Assembly (NCBI GenBank): GCA_021234155.1
Contig: JAJEKV010000058.1
Span: 5,900,600-5,964,599, forward strand
DNA from: Isoetes taiwanensis
Taxonomy: Eukaryota > Streptophyta > Lycopodiopsida > Isoetales > Isoetaceae
Reading direction: 5' to 3'
Length of the DNA: 64,000 nucleotides
Shown: positions 21,255 through 33,020 of the stretch, piece by piece
Numbering within the stretch: the first letter of the stretch is position 1
Layout of the letters: every line of letters begins with the position of its first letter
Program-made: the position numbers and the translations under genes
Notes under the pieces: generated by a model
The model's input: the letters and a program-made list of their open reading frames with translations, nothing else
The model's database searches: none
What the model was told of the DNA's origin: nothing

Positions 21255-22900
21255 GGCAGTAGAACTGCTCCGCAATAAATGTGTCAATCTAGAAAAGCAA
21301 CAAGAAAATCAGGGATGCAAAATTGTGGAAAAAATGTGTCGTTGCACTTACAAATTCTTTATGAGTCCTACGTGCTCCATACTAGCATGGTTCCTGTTCT
21401 TTAAAGGCTCAGGCCACAGTCACCAATTGCGTTTATCGACACTACTAAGAGCAGCAAAAAAAGCAGCTTCTTCTAACCAAGCTGCAAAACACAGATGGCC
21501 CAGTGACACGCGACATTTAGTTGACTCATTTGTTTCAATTATGACGACAAGCCTAAAGAAGGGTTCATGAGACTCACAAGCTATCTCAGGGCGTTTCCGA
21601 AATTCTTCAAGCTCTTTTTTCAAGGAACCTTGACTTCTCACAAGATTCATTGCAGCCTATAAAAGAATCATACCACTTCTTGTTAAAATATCACATTTAA
21701 AAAACTTATTTGAAGATAGCACTTATGGCAGTAACCAGACTTTACTTACCTTTGAAATAAGAGGATCTTTCAATGCAACAACAGCATCATAATTGACATT
21801 TCCAACAGGGCTGAAATAGGCGAATACATGATTAGTTTCTGCTGTGCATTACATAGCCTAAGTACAAAGTATCAACGAAAAGCACGGACATTAAAACTTA
21901 CATTGGTGCAGGAAGGTCTCTTTTATCAAGAAGGCCGTCTATTACAAGATCATCCAATGACAGCAAGAGCGTATTTCCACAGTTGGCATCCTGCAGAGTA
22001 CATATGAACATAATTTCAGTCCCACAAGAGAGTATTAGGTTTTAATATTGCAGTGTATAAAGTTCAGAACTCTCAAGAAAGTGGCAAATGAATATCAGCA
22101 AGCCTAAAACTATGGAAGTGCCTAAGCAACAAAAAGCCTTGCTTTGAACGTTGCTTAGCAGCTGGAGCAAGTTTTTTCACTTCCTACTGATAAGTGAGAA
22201 TAAAAAAGCTCACCTGTCCAGAATAAGGAGATCCATCCTCCCCACCATTTCTTCCTGGAGGTACTAATGGAAGAACCTGTAAACATCAAGAAACATTAAC
22301 CACTTAAAAGCTTGCAATTTAATTATCTTTAGAATGACATCATGTTCACAAGGCAAATAGACAGGTATGCCTATGGTATTCAGAAATTAGTTGCACTATC
22401 ATTCCTTCTTTGCAATATGTGCTGCGATGCATTAAGGTTCGCCTGTATGATATGCTCAGAACGTATGCAAGCCTCGTGACATGGCTCTTGTTCCGAGCCA
22501 CTTTGGACAAACATGACCCATCTCCATCTCAAATATATATGATTGTATCGCATTCAGGCAACCAGTTTAAGACTATTCGTATTCCATGGTACACTCACTG
22601 TTGCAATAGCAAACGTTCCATACAATTCCGAACACATGGCACATAAGCGAGCAGTACCATAACAATACTTTCGGGAAGCCAGGCATAAAGATGAGAAAAA
22701 TATGGTTGTCGTACAGACCTGCCAAATTGTGCAACCAGTGCTTTGAAGCCAGTCTATGAATTTGTAAGCACCGCTCCCCAGATCCCCAATTCCATGAGAT
22801 CCGGGCAAGGAAGTAGGATGCAAGATAATCCCAGCATCCTCATATCGGTTTGCTGCTCTGCCAGACTCTGCCGTTCCTCCTGAACGAAAACCTAATGGAA
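21255..22900 (-). pseudogene. DPE1-like: Captured 4-alpha-glucanotransferase (DPE1, GH77) fragment, seven exons
   Basis: DPE1 transfers glucan units between malto-oligosaccharides in plastids during starch breakdown. The minus strand shows its early part with introns intact. About 22719-22900: AGIILHPTSLPGSHGIGDLG and IDWLQSTGC. 22214-22276: VLPLVPPGRNGGEDGSPYSG. 21902-21990: DANCGNTLL and DGLLDKRDLP. 21750-21810: NYDAVVALKDPLISK. 21578-21656: KKELEEFRKRP. 21352-21481: WLEEAAFFAAL, then WPEPLKNR after an in-frame stop. About 21255-21288: IDTFIAEQF. GT-AG borders are well kept at most exons. The catalytic GH77 core and the plastid transit peptide are absent and one exon carries a stop, so no active enzyme is made; a chimeric or antisense transcript remains possible. 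Confidence 0.85.
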
Positions 22901-23132
22901 ATGAACACCTAAATCGAAATAAACAACCTAAATCGAAATAGGGAAAGGGATAAAAACGGAGGGAAAGAGGGAAAAAAAGGACCGGTAAAAGCAAAAAATT
23001 GCTAAAAAATGTATTATATCCAAAAAAAAACAAACAAAAAACACCCACATAAAAATATTAAAATGGATAAATGCTGGTATATATGGAAAATAATAGGCCA
23101 TTTATCTTCTATAAATTTTTTTGGCGAGAACA

Positions 23133-23318
23133 AGGCGAGCGTCTTATTTAACAACCATTGTCATGTTTGAATTAGCATGAAATGAAAAAAACTCCGTGTA
23201 GTTTTTCCTCGATGTGGCTTTAACATGACACTCGCGAAAAAATTCGTTAAGTCCAGACAAACCCCGTGTATTTTTTTTGGTTCAAACATGACCGTGGTTG
23301 ATAAATAAGACGCTCGAG
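23133..23318. repeat. Foldback sequence nested in the CACTA element
   Basis: About 36 bases at 23134-23170 (GAGCGTCTTATTTAACAACC ... TCATGTTTGAA) are repeated inverted at 23281-23316 (TTCAAACATG ... AATAAGACGCTC) with few mismatches, around a 110-base loop. It may be a small MITE. Confidence 0.6.
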
Positions 23319-23385
23319 AACCGGGTTCCAACTTTAATCCATGTAACCAATTTTTAGCGAAATAAACCCTGATTTAGGGGAGGAC

Positions 23386-23455
23386 CCCCCCAATTTCGAA
23401 CCATGCTTGTGAAGCGATCCTATAACCATTAGAGTGACCTATTTTCACCCCTTTT
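23386..23455 (-). other. Second tRNA-like sequence inside the CACTA element
   Basis: The minus strand reads CTCTAATGGTTATAGGATCG followed by CATGGTTCGAAAT, in A-box/B-box order and spacing like tRNA-derived SINE heads. Confidence 0.4.
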
Positions 23456-26400
23456 TTTTTCCAAAAAAGCTCTAATTTTTCCCCTTGCATCCCTGTGTGT
23501 CACTCTTAGACAATATTATGAAACATGTTTAGATAAAATGTTAACAATATACACCATGGCAATAACGTAATACGCAAATGCAAGCCATTTTTTTCCCAAT
23601 AACAAAGGTATCCATTTTTGTTATTTCTCAAATTCCTAGTCTAAATATGTCAAACATGTTGTAATGAACTTTCTATCTTAATTTTAGAGAGTGTTACTTG
23701 AGGAGATGTATAATGCTCATGTAATACAAACATGGGGCTTCACATCCAAGGCATCGAAGTTATTCTTAAACAACAATATGGAAAGCACATGCTTCATTGT
23801 CACGTAGTAGATCTCCAATGCTTTATATATAAATGCTTGTGAATTGAATCCTCAAAGATGGGACTACCAACACTAGGCTACGCTTTTTGAATTCTCCATT
23901 CTTTTTCATGGCAGTCATTTTATATGTCTGGTTAACATCAAACATGCCACTTTACATCAAATACCCATAATATAATGCTCCAAATGCTCCAACCATATCC
24001 TTAGCAACATCAATGGGTTTAAAAAGGGTCTTAGGGAGGATTACATGGTACTATAGTTATATGAGTATTATATGTTGCTAGAAAAAGTATTTAGCATTAC
24101 TACACTTTCATTGGGATCTTACCAAAATAGCTTATATAGAAATACATTGCAAGTGCTTGATGATCTTTGGAACATCATAGACATTGGTACTTATTTTGCT
24201 AAGCATTTGAAGTTGATATGTTGTTGAGCATTAGAAGCAAGAAGTGCATCATCATAAATTGTAAGTGTGAAATTTTTCTAAAAGAAGTTCCTCAAGCGGG
24301 CAAGTTGATGGGCTAATGGTTGCTGTTAAATGTTTAAAAGTGGATCTCGTGCGATATATATTCCTGATTGCTATTAAGTTTGAAGTTACGTGAGAGGAGG
24401 AACAAATTGTAGTAAACAACACCTAAACAAACACAAAATTTACTACCAACTCCTATTTCTCCATTGCAATGGAGTTGGTGAAACATTATCTCCTCAAATT
24501 ACAAAACATTTGGAGTCAATTACATAGAGATCTTATTCGATAAATGAGAAAGTCTAGATGCTTAATATATCACTTACATCATTATATTAATAAAGGAACT
24601 GGAGAATAGCAACAACTACAATAGATATTATGCATGACCATTATTCTGACGAATATAGGAAGATAGTCAGCATAATAGTCACAAACTTAATCAGTATAAT
24701 CGTCAATTTGTAAGTCATCTAATTAGTCAGATATTTAGTCAAACAGTTGGACAGACAGATAGTCAGGTTACTAGTCAGACTCTTAGTCAGCAAAATCGTC
24801 AGAAATAATTCGTCCGACTACTCGTCACCTCATTAGTCAGATTATTAGACAACTAATTAGTCATGCTAAACGTTAGTTTAAATGTCAGGCAAATCGTCAG
24901 ATGCTTATTAGTCAGTTTAGTAGTCAGATTTTTCGTCAGATATAAACGTCAGTTTGCTAGTCAGATAAAGCGTCATATTAATAGTCAAATACGCATTTGA
25001 CAAACTATTTTAGACCCTTTGACGATTTTTCTGACGTTTAGTTGTCATTCTCTTGTAGTGTTTTGGAAAGTGGAGGTGCTTACAAAAGTATTTGATTATG
25101 ACAGTTCATTATATGTAAATTGACGGCTTTTATACTTTTCCTACATGCGATTCTTTTGCATGCATGGTGTTAGTTGTTCGATGAAAATGCCGGCTGCAGC
25201 TTGATGCTGAGATTCACAAGCAGTTCATATAGCTTCATCTCTGTCATTATTCGTTTTGGGGCCTACAGAATGGCAGGAATTGTTTTCATCAAGGTTGCGA
25301 AGTAACATGATTAACGACATTGATCATTGTAACATTGTTTAAAGAAGTTAATGGAGATGTCTCGAAATTTGAGGCCAAAGGCAGTTATTCAAGATGCGTT
25401 TGCCAGAAAAGTGACGGGGTCAATAGTTTGGATGTACTCCATAGTGGTGCCTATTATGAATTTGAGGGGTATGGTGTGATTTTGGAGTGTGGCAACAGCA
25501 TTTTTATTGATGCAGCTCATTTTTAAAGCTTTCAGAGCCTTATGCAACATGAATGTTTTCCTTAAAACCATTTCTGATGTACCTTTTCCAGTGCTCCACC
25601 TTCCCATAAGTCAGTCATACATATATAATAAGCAGAAAAAAGAGCTATCCACTTCCAAGCATTTTGCTGGCAGAAACAAGAATATGTATTTGCTGTTATT
25701 CGTACCATATCCGAAGCTACATAATAGAAGAGAGAAGTATGTAGTTGGCTGTTAGTAGTACCCACTTATGTTGGCTACATATAGAAGAGAACACTTGCTG
25801 AGATAGTGTAGTTGGCATTTGAGGAAATTCTATAGCACACCATTTGTTCTACTTAAAGATTGCAAGGATCAAACATAATTATATAATATTGCAAGGAACA
25901 AACATGATTGTATAGAATTATTGTAAACATACAAGAAGAAATATATCACAGTTGTCAAGGCCACCTTGAATATGTCTTTGCAGAATAGGCCCAATGTAAA
26001 AGGCAACCAAGGCCACCTTGAATATGTCTTTGCATAATGGTGCAAAAGAGGCCCAATATGAAAGGCAACCAGGTGTTAAAGAAAACCCAATGTTTGGCTA
26101 GAAGACTTGCTCCATCTAGTCCATTCATGCCTTAGGAATCAGCTTTGAAATTCTCTAAAGATTCCCTTAGAATCTATCAAGTCTTTATTAAGATTCCTTT
26201 AGATTTTCTCAAGATTCCTTTCCATTTCAAGAAAATTGAAAGATTATGCAAGATTCCTTGAGATTCACTTCAGATTCTCTAAGGTTTTTTGAAGATTCCA
26301 TAGATTTCCTCAATACTCAATACTCCTTGAAGATTCGTAATGCCCTTTCTGATCCGCTTCCCTGCTCTGATATGTCCCCTCCTCCAGCCGTGGCCGCCTT

Positions 26401-27812
26401 AATCTGTGTCCTCGAATATATATCTTCGTGCTCTTCCATTCAAAAGGGGCTTTTGCTCCTAGCTCTTAGATCAAACTTTTTTTCAATCTCAACCCTTAGA
26501 TTAAATAACCATACTTTCCTTAGCCTAAACTTACATTAAAACTGTGCATGTCTCACAGTGATATCGTACGATTGTTTACCTTGCTCTTTGTTGTTAATTT
26601 TTGCAAGTAAGTGAACTAAACAGTGCATTGCATGTAGAAAGCCTTGCATTTTTACTATTCTATATGCACAACTCCGAATGTGTGGCACTAGCATTGTAAC
26701 CCCTAACTCTTTATGGTGCAAGAAATGAACAACAACGTCTAGAAGAAATAATCAAATTAGAAAGGCTTGCATTTTGATGATTCTATAGAAAGGCTAGCAA
26801 AAACAAATAAACATTTTTGCATAAATATTGCTAGGACGGGAGGTTGCATATGGCATACACTAATGTATATGAATCCATACTTGAGAATGCATTATTTAGC
26901 ATGTGATGTCAACTGACAATTCCTTTATGTTTTACTATCAAAACTGGGCAATGGGGTGAGAGTAATTTAAAGGAAAGGGAAATGTCTTACTTGAACAACA
27001 ACAAAATGTAGTGCTCGATAAGACATTAAGGAACTATTGAAAAAACTAAGAAAGGCTTTAGACCTTTAGTCAATGGCGACCTATGACATTTAACACATTG
27101 AAGTTTTTGCAATACTAGCCTTGCTAGTTTAACGCCCTAAGAACTAGATTAATATATAGAATAGATTATTCTATTCTATATGCATAAAGTTGTTAGAAAT
27201 CCATCAGATCGAATGCTATTTACGAGCCATTCGTAGTTTTAGTATAATGATGGGGAGGCAAAGATATCTCTAATCTGAGTGTGTTTCACAGCATTGTATT
27301 GATAGAATTTCGTTACTAATGGGTCCAATTTCACGGTTTTGAAGAAACAGCTTAACTTTACATTGTCACTTTTAATCACATTATTTTCTTTTTAAAACAC
27401 AAGGTGAGGAAATGCATGTCCAATCATGTACATATAGGTAAGATGGATGAAGACAAGGTGAGGAAATGCATGTCCAATCATGTACATGTAGGTAAGATGG
27501 ATGAAGAGAAATGTTTGTGGTGGCAAAGATGGATGAAGAGAAATAAGGCCGCCGCGATAAATTTCTTGTATTAAATAATTGCTATGCACTATGCGCACTG
27601 CACACTGTGATAGGTCTTAACAAATTTATCAAAAACAAAAGTTTTACTTTGTTAAACTGGTTCTTCCTTTGCACATTTGTAATTCATGTATAGATAATTA
27701 AAGAAAGTCAAAAGCTTTTACATGTTTGCATGGTTCTTACCCTAATGAAGTTCTTGAACAAGATATGGATTCTTTATTTGAAGTTATTTTAATTTCTTTC
27801 TTTGTTTCACAG

Positions 27813-27982
27813 AATATGTCGAAGTTCTGCCCTGAGAACAACAATAAGGTCCTCTATGAAAGGCTAATCAAAATTGCTGCCAAAAGAAGTTGTACGTCGG
27901 GACAACTTGTCTTAACATGGGTTCCCAATCAAGGAAGCGATGTTGCATCCATTCCTGGCACGACGAAGCTCAATAATTTGAT
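27813..27982 (+). pseudogene. Aldo-keto reductase exon (copy 1)
   Basis: After a good acceptor (pyrimidine tract then CACAG at 27808-27812) the frame reads KVLYERLIKIAAKR, SGQLVLTWVPNQGSDV and SIPGTTKLNNL, matching the C-terminal third of plant AKR4-type NADPH-dependent aldo-keto reductases (auxin-induced PCNT115-like). There SIPGT contributes to NADPH binding. A possible donor follows at 27983. No other exon of the gene (catalytic Asp-Tyr-Lys-His) is recognised within several kilobases, so this is an isolated exon or gene fragment. It is uninterrupted here, unlike the copy-2 version. Confidence 0.7.
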
Positions 27983-28012
27983 GTAATCGTATGTATGCAC
28001 AAATAAAATTTT

Positions 28013-29200
28013 AGGGCAACAATGCCCCGCCCTCAAATTCTTGGATCAAATCTGCTCTGAGTATCTGAGATTTCTTTGCTTTGGCTATGGTGGAGCCTAG
28101 GGTGTCGTCGATTTTGTGCTCCAAACTTTAAGCTTAAGTGTAGGAGATAGTATAGAGGGCAGAGACATAAGATAAAAAATGGCCTGGGCTCACCCTTCCC
28201 TCTCCACAGAGTCCAGACAAAAGGATAAAAAAAAATGGCACCCATAATTGCAGCTCTGCCTACAGTCCCTGCTAGAATTTGCCAGATTATATAGCGACTT
28301 GGCCATGGCAATATCTAAATGAATTGGGGCACACAAATTATGGCAGTATCTGGATGAATTGTGGGTGTTTGATATTCTGGTTGAATAATCACACGACGAA
28401 TTTGGGATCGTCTCAGCATCATCTTGGCATTTAATATTCTCGGCTCTGCATTATTTCCTTTCTGCTATTACTTGTCGGCTGCTATATATATTACTTGTCG
28501 GCTGCTATATATTTTTTTCCTTTGCAATATAGGTGAGTGCACTATTGTCACTACATACTTATGTGCACTTAATGCATTGAAGTAGATGTCAAACATTAGA
28601 GCCTTTTACTCTGAAAAATATAGAGGCTTCTTTGTGCATGTTGTACTTAGAAGACTTGATATTAGAGTTCTTTTGTTTCTCAAGCATCAAAGCAACAAGA
28701 AAAGGCCTCTGAGATAGGAAAAGAGAGGAATTAAGCTAAATACACTTACAAGAACATTTGAAGAGTATTTTTATACTTCAAACATATATCCCAAACAGAG
28801 GACTACTACCACACATTAGTGAGAAATAACAGTTGGATGCAGAAAGAAGGAATTGATAACATTGTTTCTCATAATCTTATCATTAAAATCTAAAAAAAAA
28901 CCAATTAACCTACATCTTCTGTGTACAACATATTTGAATCTCACCCCCCATTACAATCTCAAGACAAAGAGAGACGACTTGTGATAATCAAACTAAATAC
29001 TATTCACATGAATCTTCCTAAATTTGATTTCAAGTTATTTATGCTCACAAAAGTTATGTCGTATAATAAATTTTTCCCCAATTCAATTTTTCCTCATATA
29101 GAATAACGTGTTTCCTTCCTAACTAATTCAATTTTTTCTCATTTAGAGTAGCCTGTTTTCTCTAAGAAATCACCTAATAACCCATGTAACTTGCAGCAAT
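28013..29200. other. Stretch without a recognised gene (copy 1)
   Basis: Includes a 23-24-bp tandem duplication of ATTACTTGTCGGCTGCTATA at about 28467-28516, also in copy 2 near 61500-61550. No gene is recognised. Confidence 0.5.
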
Positions 29201-29209
29201 GTATTGAGT

Positions 29210-29445
29210 TGGCATGAAGCTTTATTGAAAAACTATTGGAATCTTTGGATAAGAGATTTGATGATCTAGAGGTTTTTACATCAGCAAACATTTATGATCC
29301 TACATCTTACCTAGAAGGCGATTTAAAGAGAAGAGAAGAACATTGACATGGCTAAGTGTTTTGCTTGATAAGTTTGGAGATAGAGCCGGTGTTGATGTAG
29401 AGAAGTGTAGAATTGAACATGAAGGGTTTATTGAGAATATGAATG
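29210..29445 (+). pseudogene. hAT-like transposase C-terminal fragment (copy 1)
   Basis: Frames here read FIEKLLESLDKRFDDL, YDPTSYLEGDLKRREE and, after a frameshift, LSVLLDKFGDRAGVDVEKC and EHEGFIENM. The order of a DP-x-SYP-like motif, a HFG-like KFG motif and a following VD with an acidic/aromatic helix resembles the part of hAT-type transposases before the dimerisation region. It is short and broken; the assignment is tentative. Copy 2 homologue: 62690-62925. Confidence 0.4.
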
Positions 29446-29799
29446 TCTCATGTGGAGAAAAGCATATGATAGCAAATTTTGGAGGTATTATATTGCATTC
29501 GATTAGTGTCGCTAAGAGAATCGCAGGCTCCTTGCCCACAAAGCAAAAAGAAAAGAAACAAAGGCAATAAAAGGAATTGGAGTCCATTACGCCAAGAACC
29601 TCTCTCACCGCACGGTCTTTTGTTCCGCTTTGAAGCTTGCCCCGAACCGTGAAAGCGGTGATGTGATGAAGAATGGTTTCGCCTCTTCATCGTGGCAGTG
29701 GCTCCATTATTGCTCTTAAACAGGGCTTTTCTAAATTTGGGCCTTCCACAGTCCGCTGCAAGTCTAGTAGGAATAAAGGGAGGAAAAAAAGAATGGAAG

Positions 29800-31880
29800 C
29801 ATAGAATTTTACCAATTATACAGATGGTGGTGATGCATCTATAGATTAAACAAGCCACATCTATAGATTATGGTGATTTCATAGCCTTGGATAAGGGAGG
29901 GATACTTGGATTTGGAATATAAGTTCCCATAATTAATTATCATGTTTTGTCTAATCATCCTTCTTGCGAACTTGAGGAACATCAACTATGTATTTCTAAC
30001 TTGTGCCTTAGAATTCCTTGCTCGCCATTTTTTGTGGTCATGTATAATGATAGGTGGTACATATTGTTAACAAAGCATGAACATGAGACTCCGCACAATT
30101 ACTATACACTTTTGCTAGTCCTAAATATTCAACTGGTTTAAGGATTGTGAAGATCGTTGAAAAGGGTAGCCAATCATATTGATAACATATACTACAATTC
30201 TCAAAAGAGCATAGTAGTTGCCCTAAACATCATTGCTAGATAGGTCGTTTAGCCTTTAATAATACAACCATTTTCTTCACAATTTCTCCTTTACTGCCTT
30301 CTTGGGTTGCTTATAAAGACCAATACTTGTTTGCATGGAGGTTGGGCTAGTATTCTTAGCATTGTTACTACTAGCCAATGCCCTTTGTTCAAAATGAATA
30401 GCAAATTTGCCCAATGAATTAGGAAGAGCACCCTATTTTACCTTCATTCCTTTCATTAATAAGTCAAAAGGTTCAAAGGTGCAGATGCTACTGCAAAATC
30501 ATAAATAAATCGGTGTCAGTTTTACTTGTTCAGACATGGATAGCATGTCTTCCTTTCTTAGTTCCATGTACTATTAATTTCATTAAGAATTGTTCATAGA
30601 AAAAATTGCAATTGTATCCAACTATATCAAAGCACTCTGATTTAAAGAGATAGCAAGATTTTACAATTCTCTTCTGTACCAATTTCTTTTGCATTTTATC
30701 TGCTTAAGTGGCATGTTTTTATGTGCTTTATGAAGCAATTTGTATCCATTTTACAAGCACTTCTTTCACATCAATTAGAAGAAGAGCTCCTCGACAAAGA
30801 CCCATTCTTGCATTTCATTGCAAAGCTCTACAAGGTGACAAGACTTAACCTTTATACATATGCCATTTTTGCTAAATTTTGGTTGGTATAAGGTTCTCAA
30901 TTAAGAGTATAAGGTTCTTTGTTTGGTTTAGTGGCTAGTCTATAGGGTTAGCAATTAAGAGATCTTGTGTTCAAGTCTCGGGGGTTCTCACATATATCCT
31001 CATGGATAGTGCCAATGTGGCATGACATAAGAATATTATCTATCTATCTATGTTTACATTTGTCTTTCTTTATTTGTTCTATCTATCTATGTTTACATTT
31101 GTCTTTCTTTATTTATGTGAGGGCTTATGTTATGTCCTATCTAGAATAAATATTGCTTCTATTTGAGATGATTACAAATATCCTTAAAAGTTCGAGCATC
31201 TCTCTATGTTTTTCATGTTAATTCTTTTGAATAGTAAGACTTAAATTGTACAAGAATCTTATCATGGCGGCCTCTGCAAACATTTCTATTCACGATCTCC
31301 CATGCACATCCAGATGTTATAAGACATGTAGGATTTGAACATGCATTTTATGACCTTGTGTTCTAGTATTTGTACAATAGAAAGTTTCTGATCCTCATGA
31401 CTATAAGATTTCATATAACAATGGCATTTGATGATACTCGATGGGCTTTGAGCCTTGCATAAGGGACACCCATACACAATGATTTGACCACTAGAGTATC
31501 ACTATAAAACACAAAACAAGTGTGGTGGATACAAAAACAATAATATAGCAATCTAGTTTGTGATAACAACAATAATATAACAATCGCGTTTGTAATAGAA
31601 TACCAGCGTAGTAATTGATTTGTGTCAGTTGTTTCTCGTATTTCCTTAGGTTTGTCCCATCACTTTTATTAGGAATTTCAAAGTTCATTTTTGGGTTGCC
31701 CCTAGGGGGGCAAGCCCTTGTTTATGTGGGTTTATGGCATATTTCAGGTATATGCCAGTATATACCAGAAATATGCCAATGACTGCTCAAAACTTCTTAT
31801 AGGTGTAAATTGGCGGTCGCAGCTGTTGTTGGGCAGCAGTTTGGAAACCGGCTAACCGATTGTCTCATCCATTCCGGCGC
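29800..31880. other. Stretch without a recognised gene, including the end of the aligned duplication
   Basis: AT-rich. A 39-bp tandem duplication (CTATCTATCTATGTTTACAT) lies at 31040-31117. Alignment to copy 2 can be followed to 30456; beyond this, copy 2 lies outside the window. Confidence 0.5.
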
Positions 31881-32734
31881 CCTTCTCTTTGGAGCCTCGG
31901 GTTTCACAGGTATCTCTTGGAGCCTCGGGTTTTCCAGCTAAATATGTACGTCGTGAAGCAGGTCGCAGTGAACACAAACTTGTAGAAGCCCTAAAATGGG
32001 CCTCCAAATCAACATCTCCGCCTCAAATTTCCATTTTCAAGCGGATATAAACAAACCAGATTCCCTTGCTAGGATTTGCTCTGCTGCTTGTCTTCTGGTA
32101 AGTTGTGTTGGTCCTTTCAGACGCTATGGCGAGCCTGTGGTTAAGGCTTGTGTGGAGGCATGGATTGATTATTTGGGCATTATTGGGGAGCCTGAGTTTA
32201 TGGAAAGAATGGAAGCTGCGTATCATTCCAAGGCTTTAGAAAGTGGTTCCCTGGTTGTTTCTGCGTGTGGATATGATAGTATACCTGTAGAGCTGGGTTT
32301 AATCTTCAACACCAGGCAACTATGGCAACATATCCACAGGGAAAACTTTAAAACCGGTTCATTTTGGGGTTTTCATATCTCTGAAGAAACTTTGGCATGT
32401 TGTTGCCTATATCATTTTTGGTGCCTTCTTCTTGCTGATGGCAAATTTCAAGCTTGGAAGAGATCTTTTACTTCGGTACCCTGAATTTTCTACAGCTGGA
32501 GTGTTTTCCAACGATGGACCTTCTGAGGAGGAAGTAAAGAATGCATCCTTTTCTATGTGGTTTGTAGGAAATGGATTTAGTGATTCTAGCGAGATGTGCA
32601 GATATTCTTGTATAAAGTGGTCTATACGCTGGGATACTTATGGATCTTTTGCAGCAAATATTGTGTTCAATATCACACATGAGATAATGCCATTGTATAC
32701 TTATTGCAATTCTCTGTTTGGTAGTGTTAATTGA
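31880..32734 (+). pseudogene. Saccharopine-dehydrogenase-like oxidoreductase, broken
   Basis: Matches the plant SCCPDH-like family (At5g39410 type), membrane-associated Rossmann-fold oxidoreductases of unclear substrate. Visible pieces are the nucleotide-binding LLFGASGFTG, then KYVRREAGRSEHKLVEALKW, CVGPFRRYGEPVV, GEPEFMERMEAAYH, SGSLVVSACGYDSIP, and, in another frame, VVAYIIFGAFFLLMANFKLG (a hydrophobic segment) and GPSEEEVKNASFSMWFVG. Defects: a 19-20-bp duplication around CTTGGAGCCTCGGG (31885-31933), a stretch lost between REA and GRS, frameshifts near 32038 and 32365, about 100 or more residues missing after NTRQL, and a decayed C terminus. It lies between the two copies of the large duplication and is seen once. 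Confidence 0.85.
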
Positions 32735-32835
32735 GGTTTAAGTTCGTTACCTGTTGAGATTGCCTCATGCATCCCATTGCATTGACTTCCTATAAAGCAT
32801 TTTATATTTTGCTTGACTGACTTTTGAATAGTATG

Positions 32836-32961
32836 CAGGTTGGAGCATCTATTGCACGATGCGTAATATGGAATGGTGGGAAGGAGAAGCTTCTAATGTC
32901 AATACGAGACAATGCTCTATATATTGCATCTACACTACTTTGGGTTTATTGGTATACCTAG
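32836..32961 (+). other. Possible exon crossing the left boundary of copy 2
   Basis: An open frame reads VGASIARCVIWNGGKEKL and continues as LLMSIRDNALYIASTLLWVY before a stop. It runs uninterrupted across 32885, where similarity to copy 1 begins. In copy 1 the same second half is fused to copia integrase. The product is not recognised; the C-terminal part is hydrophobic. Confidence 0.35.
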
Positions 32962-33020
32962 TTCAAATACTTTTATGGGTCTAGTTTGATGCAAGGATAC
33001 TGAAGCTGACGGCATATGTT

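Larger units (their letters stand above)
20432..25060 (-). mobile_element. Non-autonomous CACTA transposon carrying a captured gene (Pack-CACTA)
   Basis: The 4629-bp element starts CACTACAAGAGAATGA and ends with the inverted copy TCATTCTCTTGTAGTG. It is flanked by a 3-bp duplication TTT, and the empty site is seen in copy 2 at about 50913. Both subterminal regions (20448-20740 and 24630-25050) are dense with TAGTCAG/CGTCAG motifs in both orientations, as expected of CACTA transposase-binding arrays. No transposase is recognised; the centre holds DPE1-like exons on the minus strand. It is CACTA (En/Spm) superfamily by ends, target duplication and subterminal arrays. Confidence 0.93.
19716..27715 (+). 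repeat. Unit B of the 3.4-kb tandem duplication, split by a CACTA element (copy 1 only)
   Basis: Homologous to unit A over 19716-20431 and 25061-27715. The intervening 20432-25060 is a CACTA insertion. Copy 2 contains only one unit, at 50103-51860, with a large internal deletion. Confidence 0.9.
1203..30456 (+). repeat. Copy 1 of the large direct duplication
   Basis: From AGAAGCTTCTAATG at 1203 the sequence aligns collinearly with copy 2 from 32885. The alignment reaches the end of the window, where 30456 pairs with 64000, so the true right end of the unit is not seen. Copy 1 differs from copy 2 by a CACTA insertion, an internal 3.4-kb tandem duplication, a deletion of about 2 kb near 1343-1362, and several small deletions at short microhomologies. 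Confidence 0.95.

Noticed and set aside
22925-23048. Phe/Leu-rich N-terminal extension of the DPE1-like first exon as a signal or transit peptide
   Set aside because: It comes from translating T-rich intron-like sequence upstream of the exon; no start codon context and no similarity to a plastid transit peptide.
31040-31118. CRISPR-like or satellite array
   Set aside because: Only two 39-bp units in direct contact; a simple tandem duplication.
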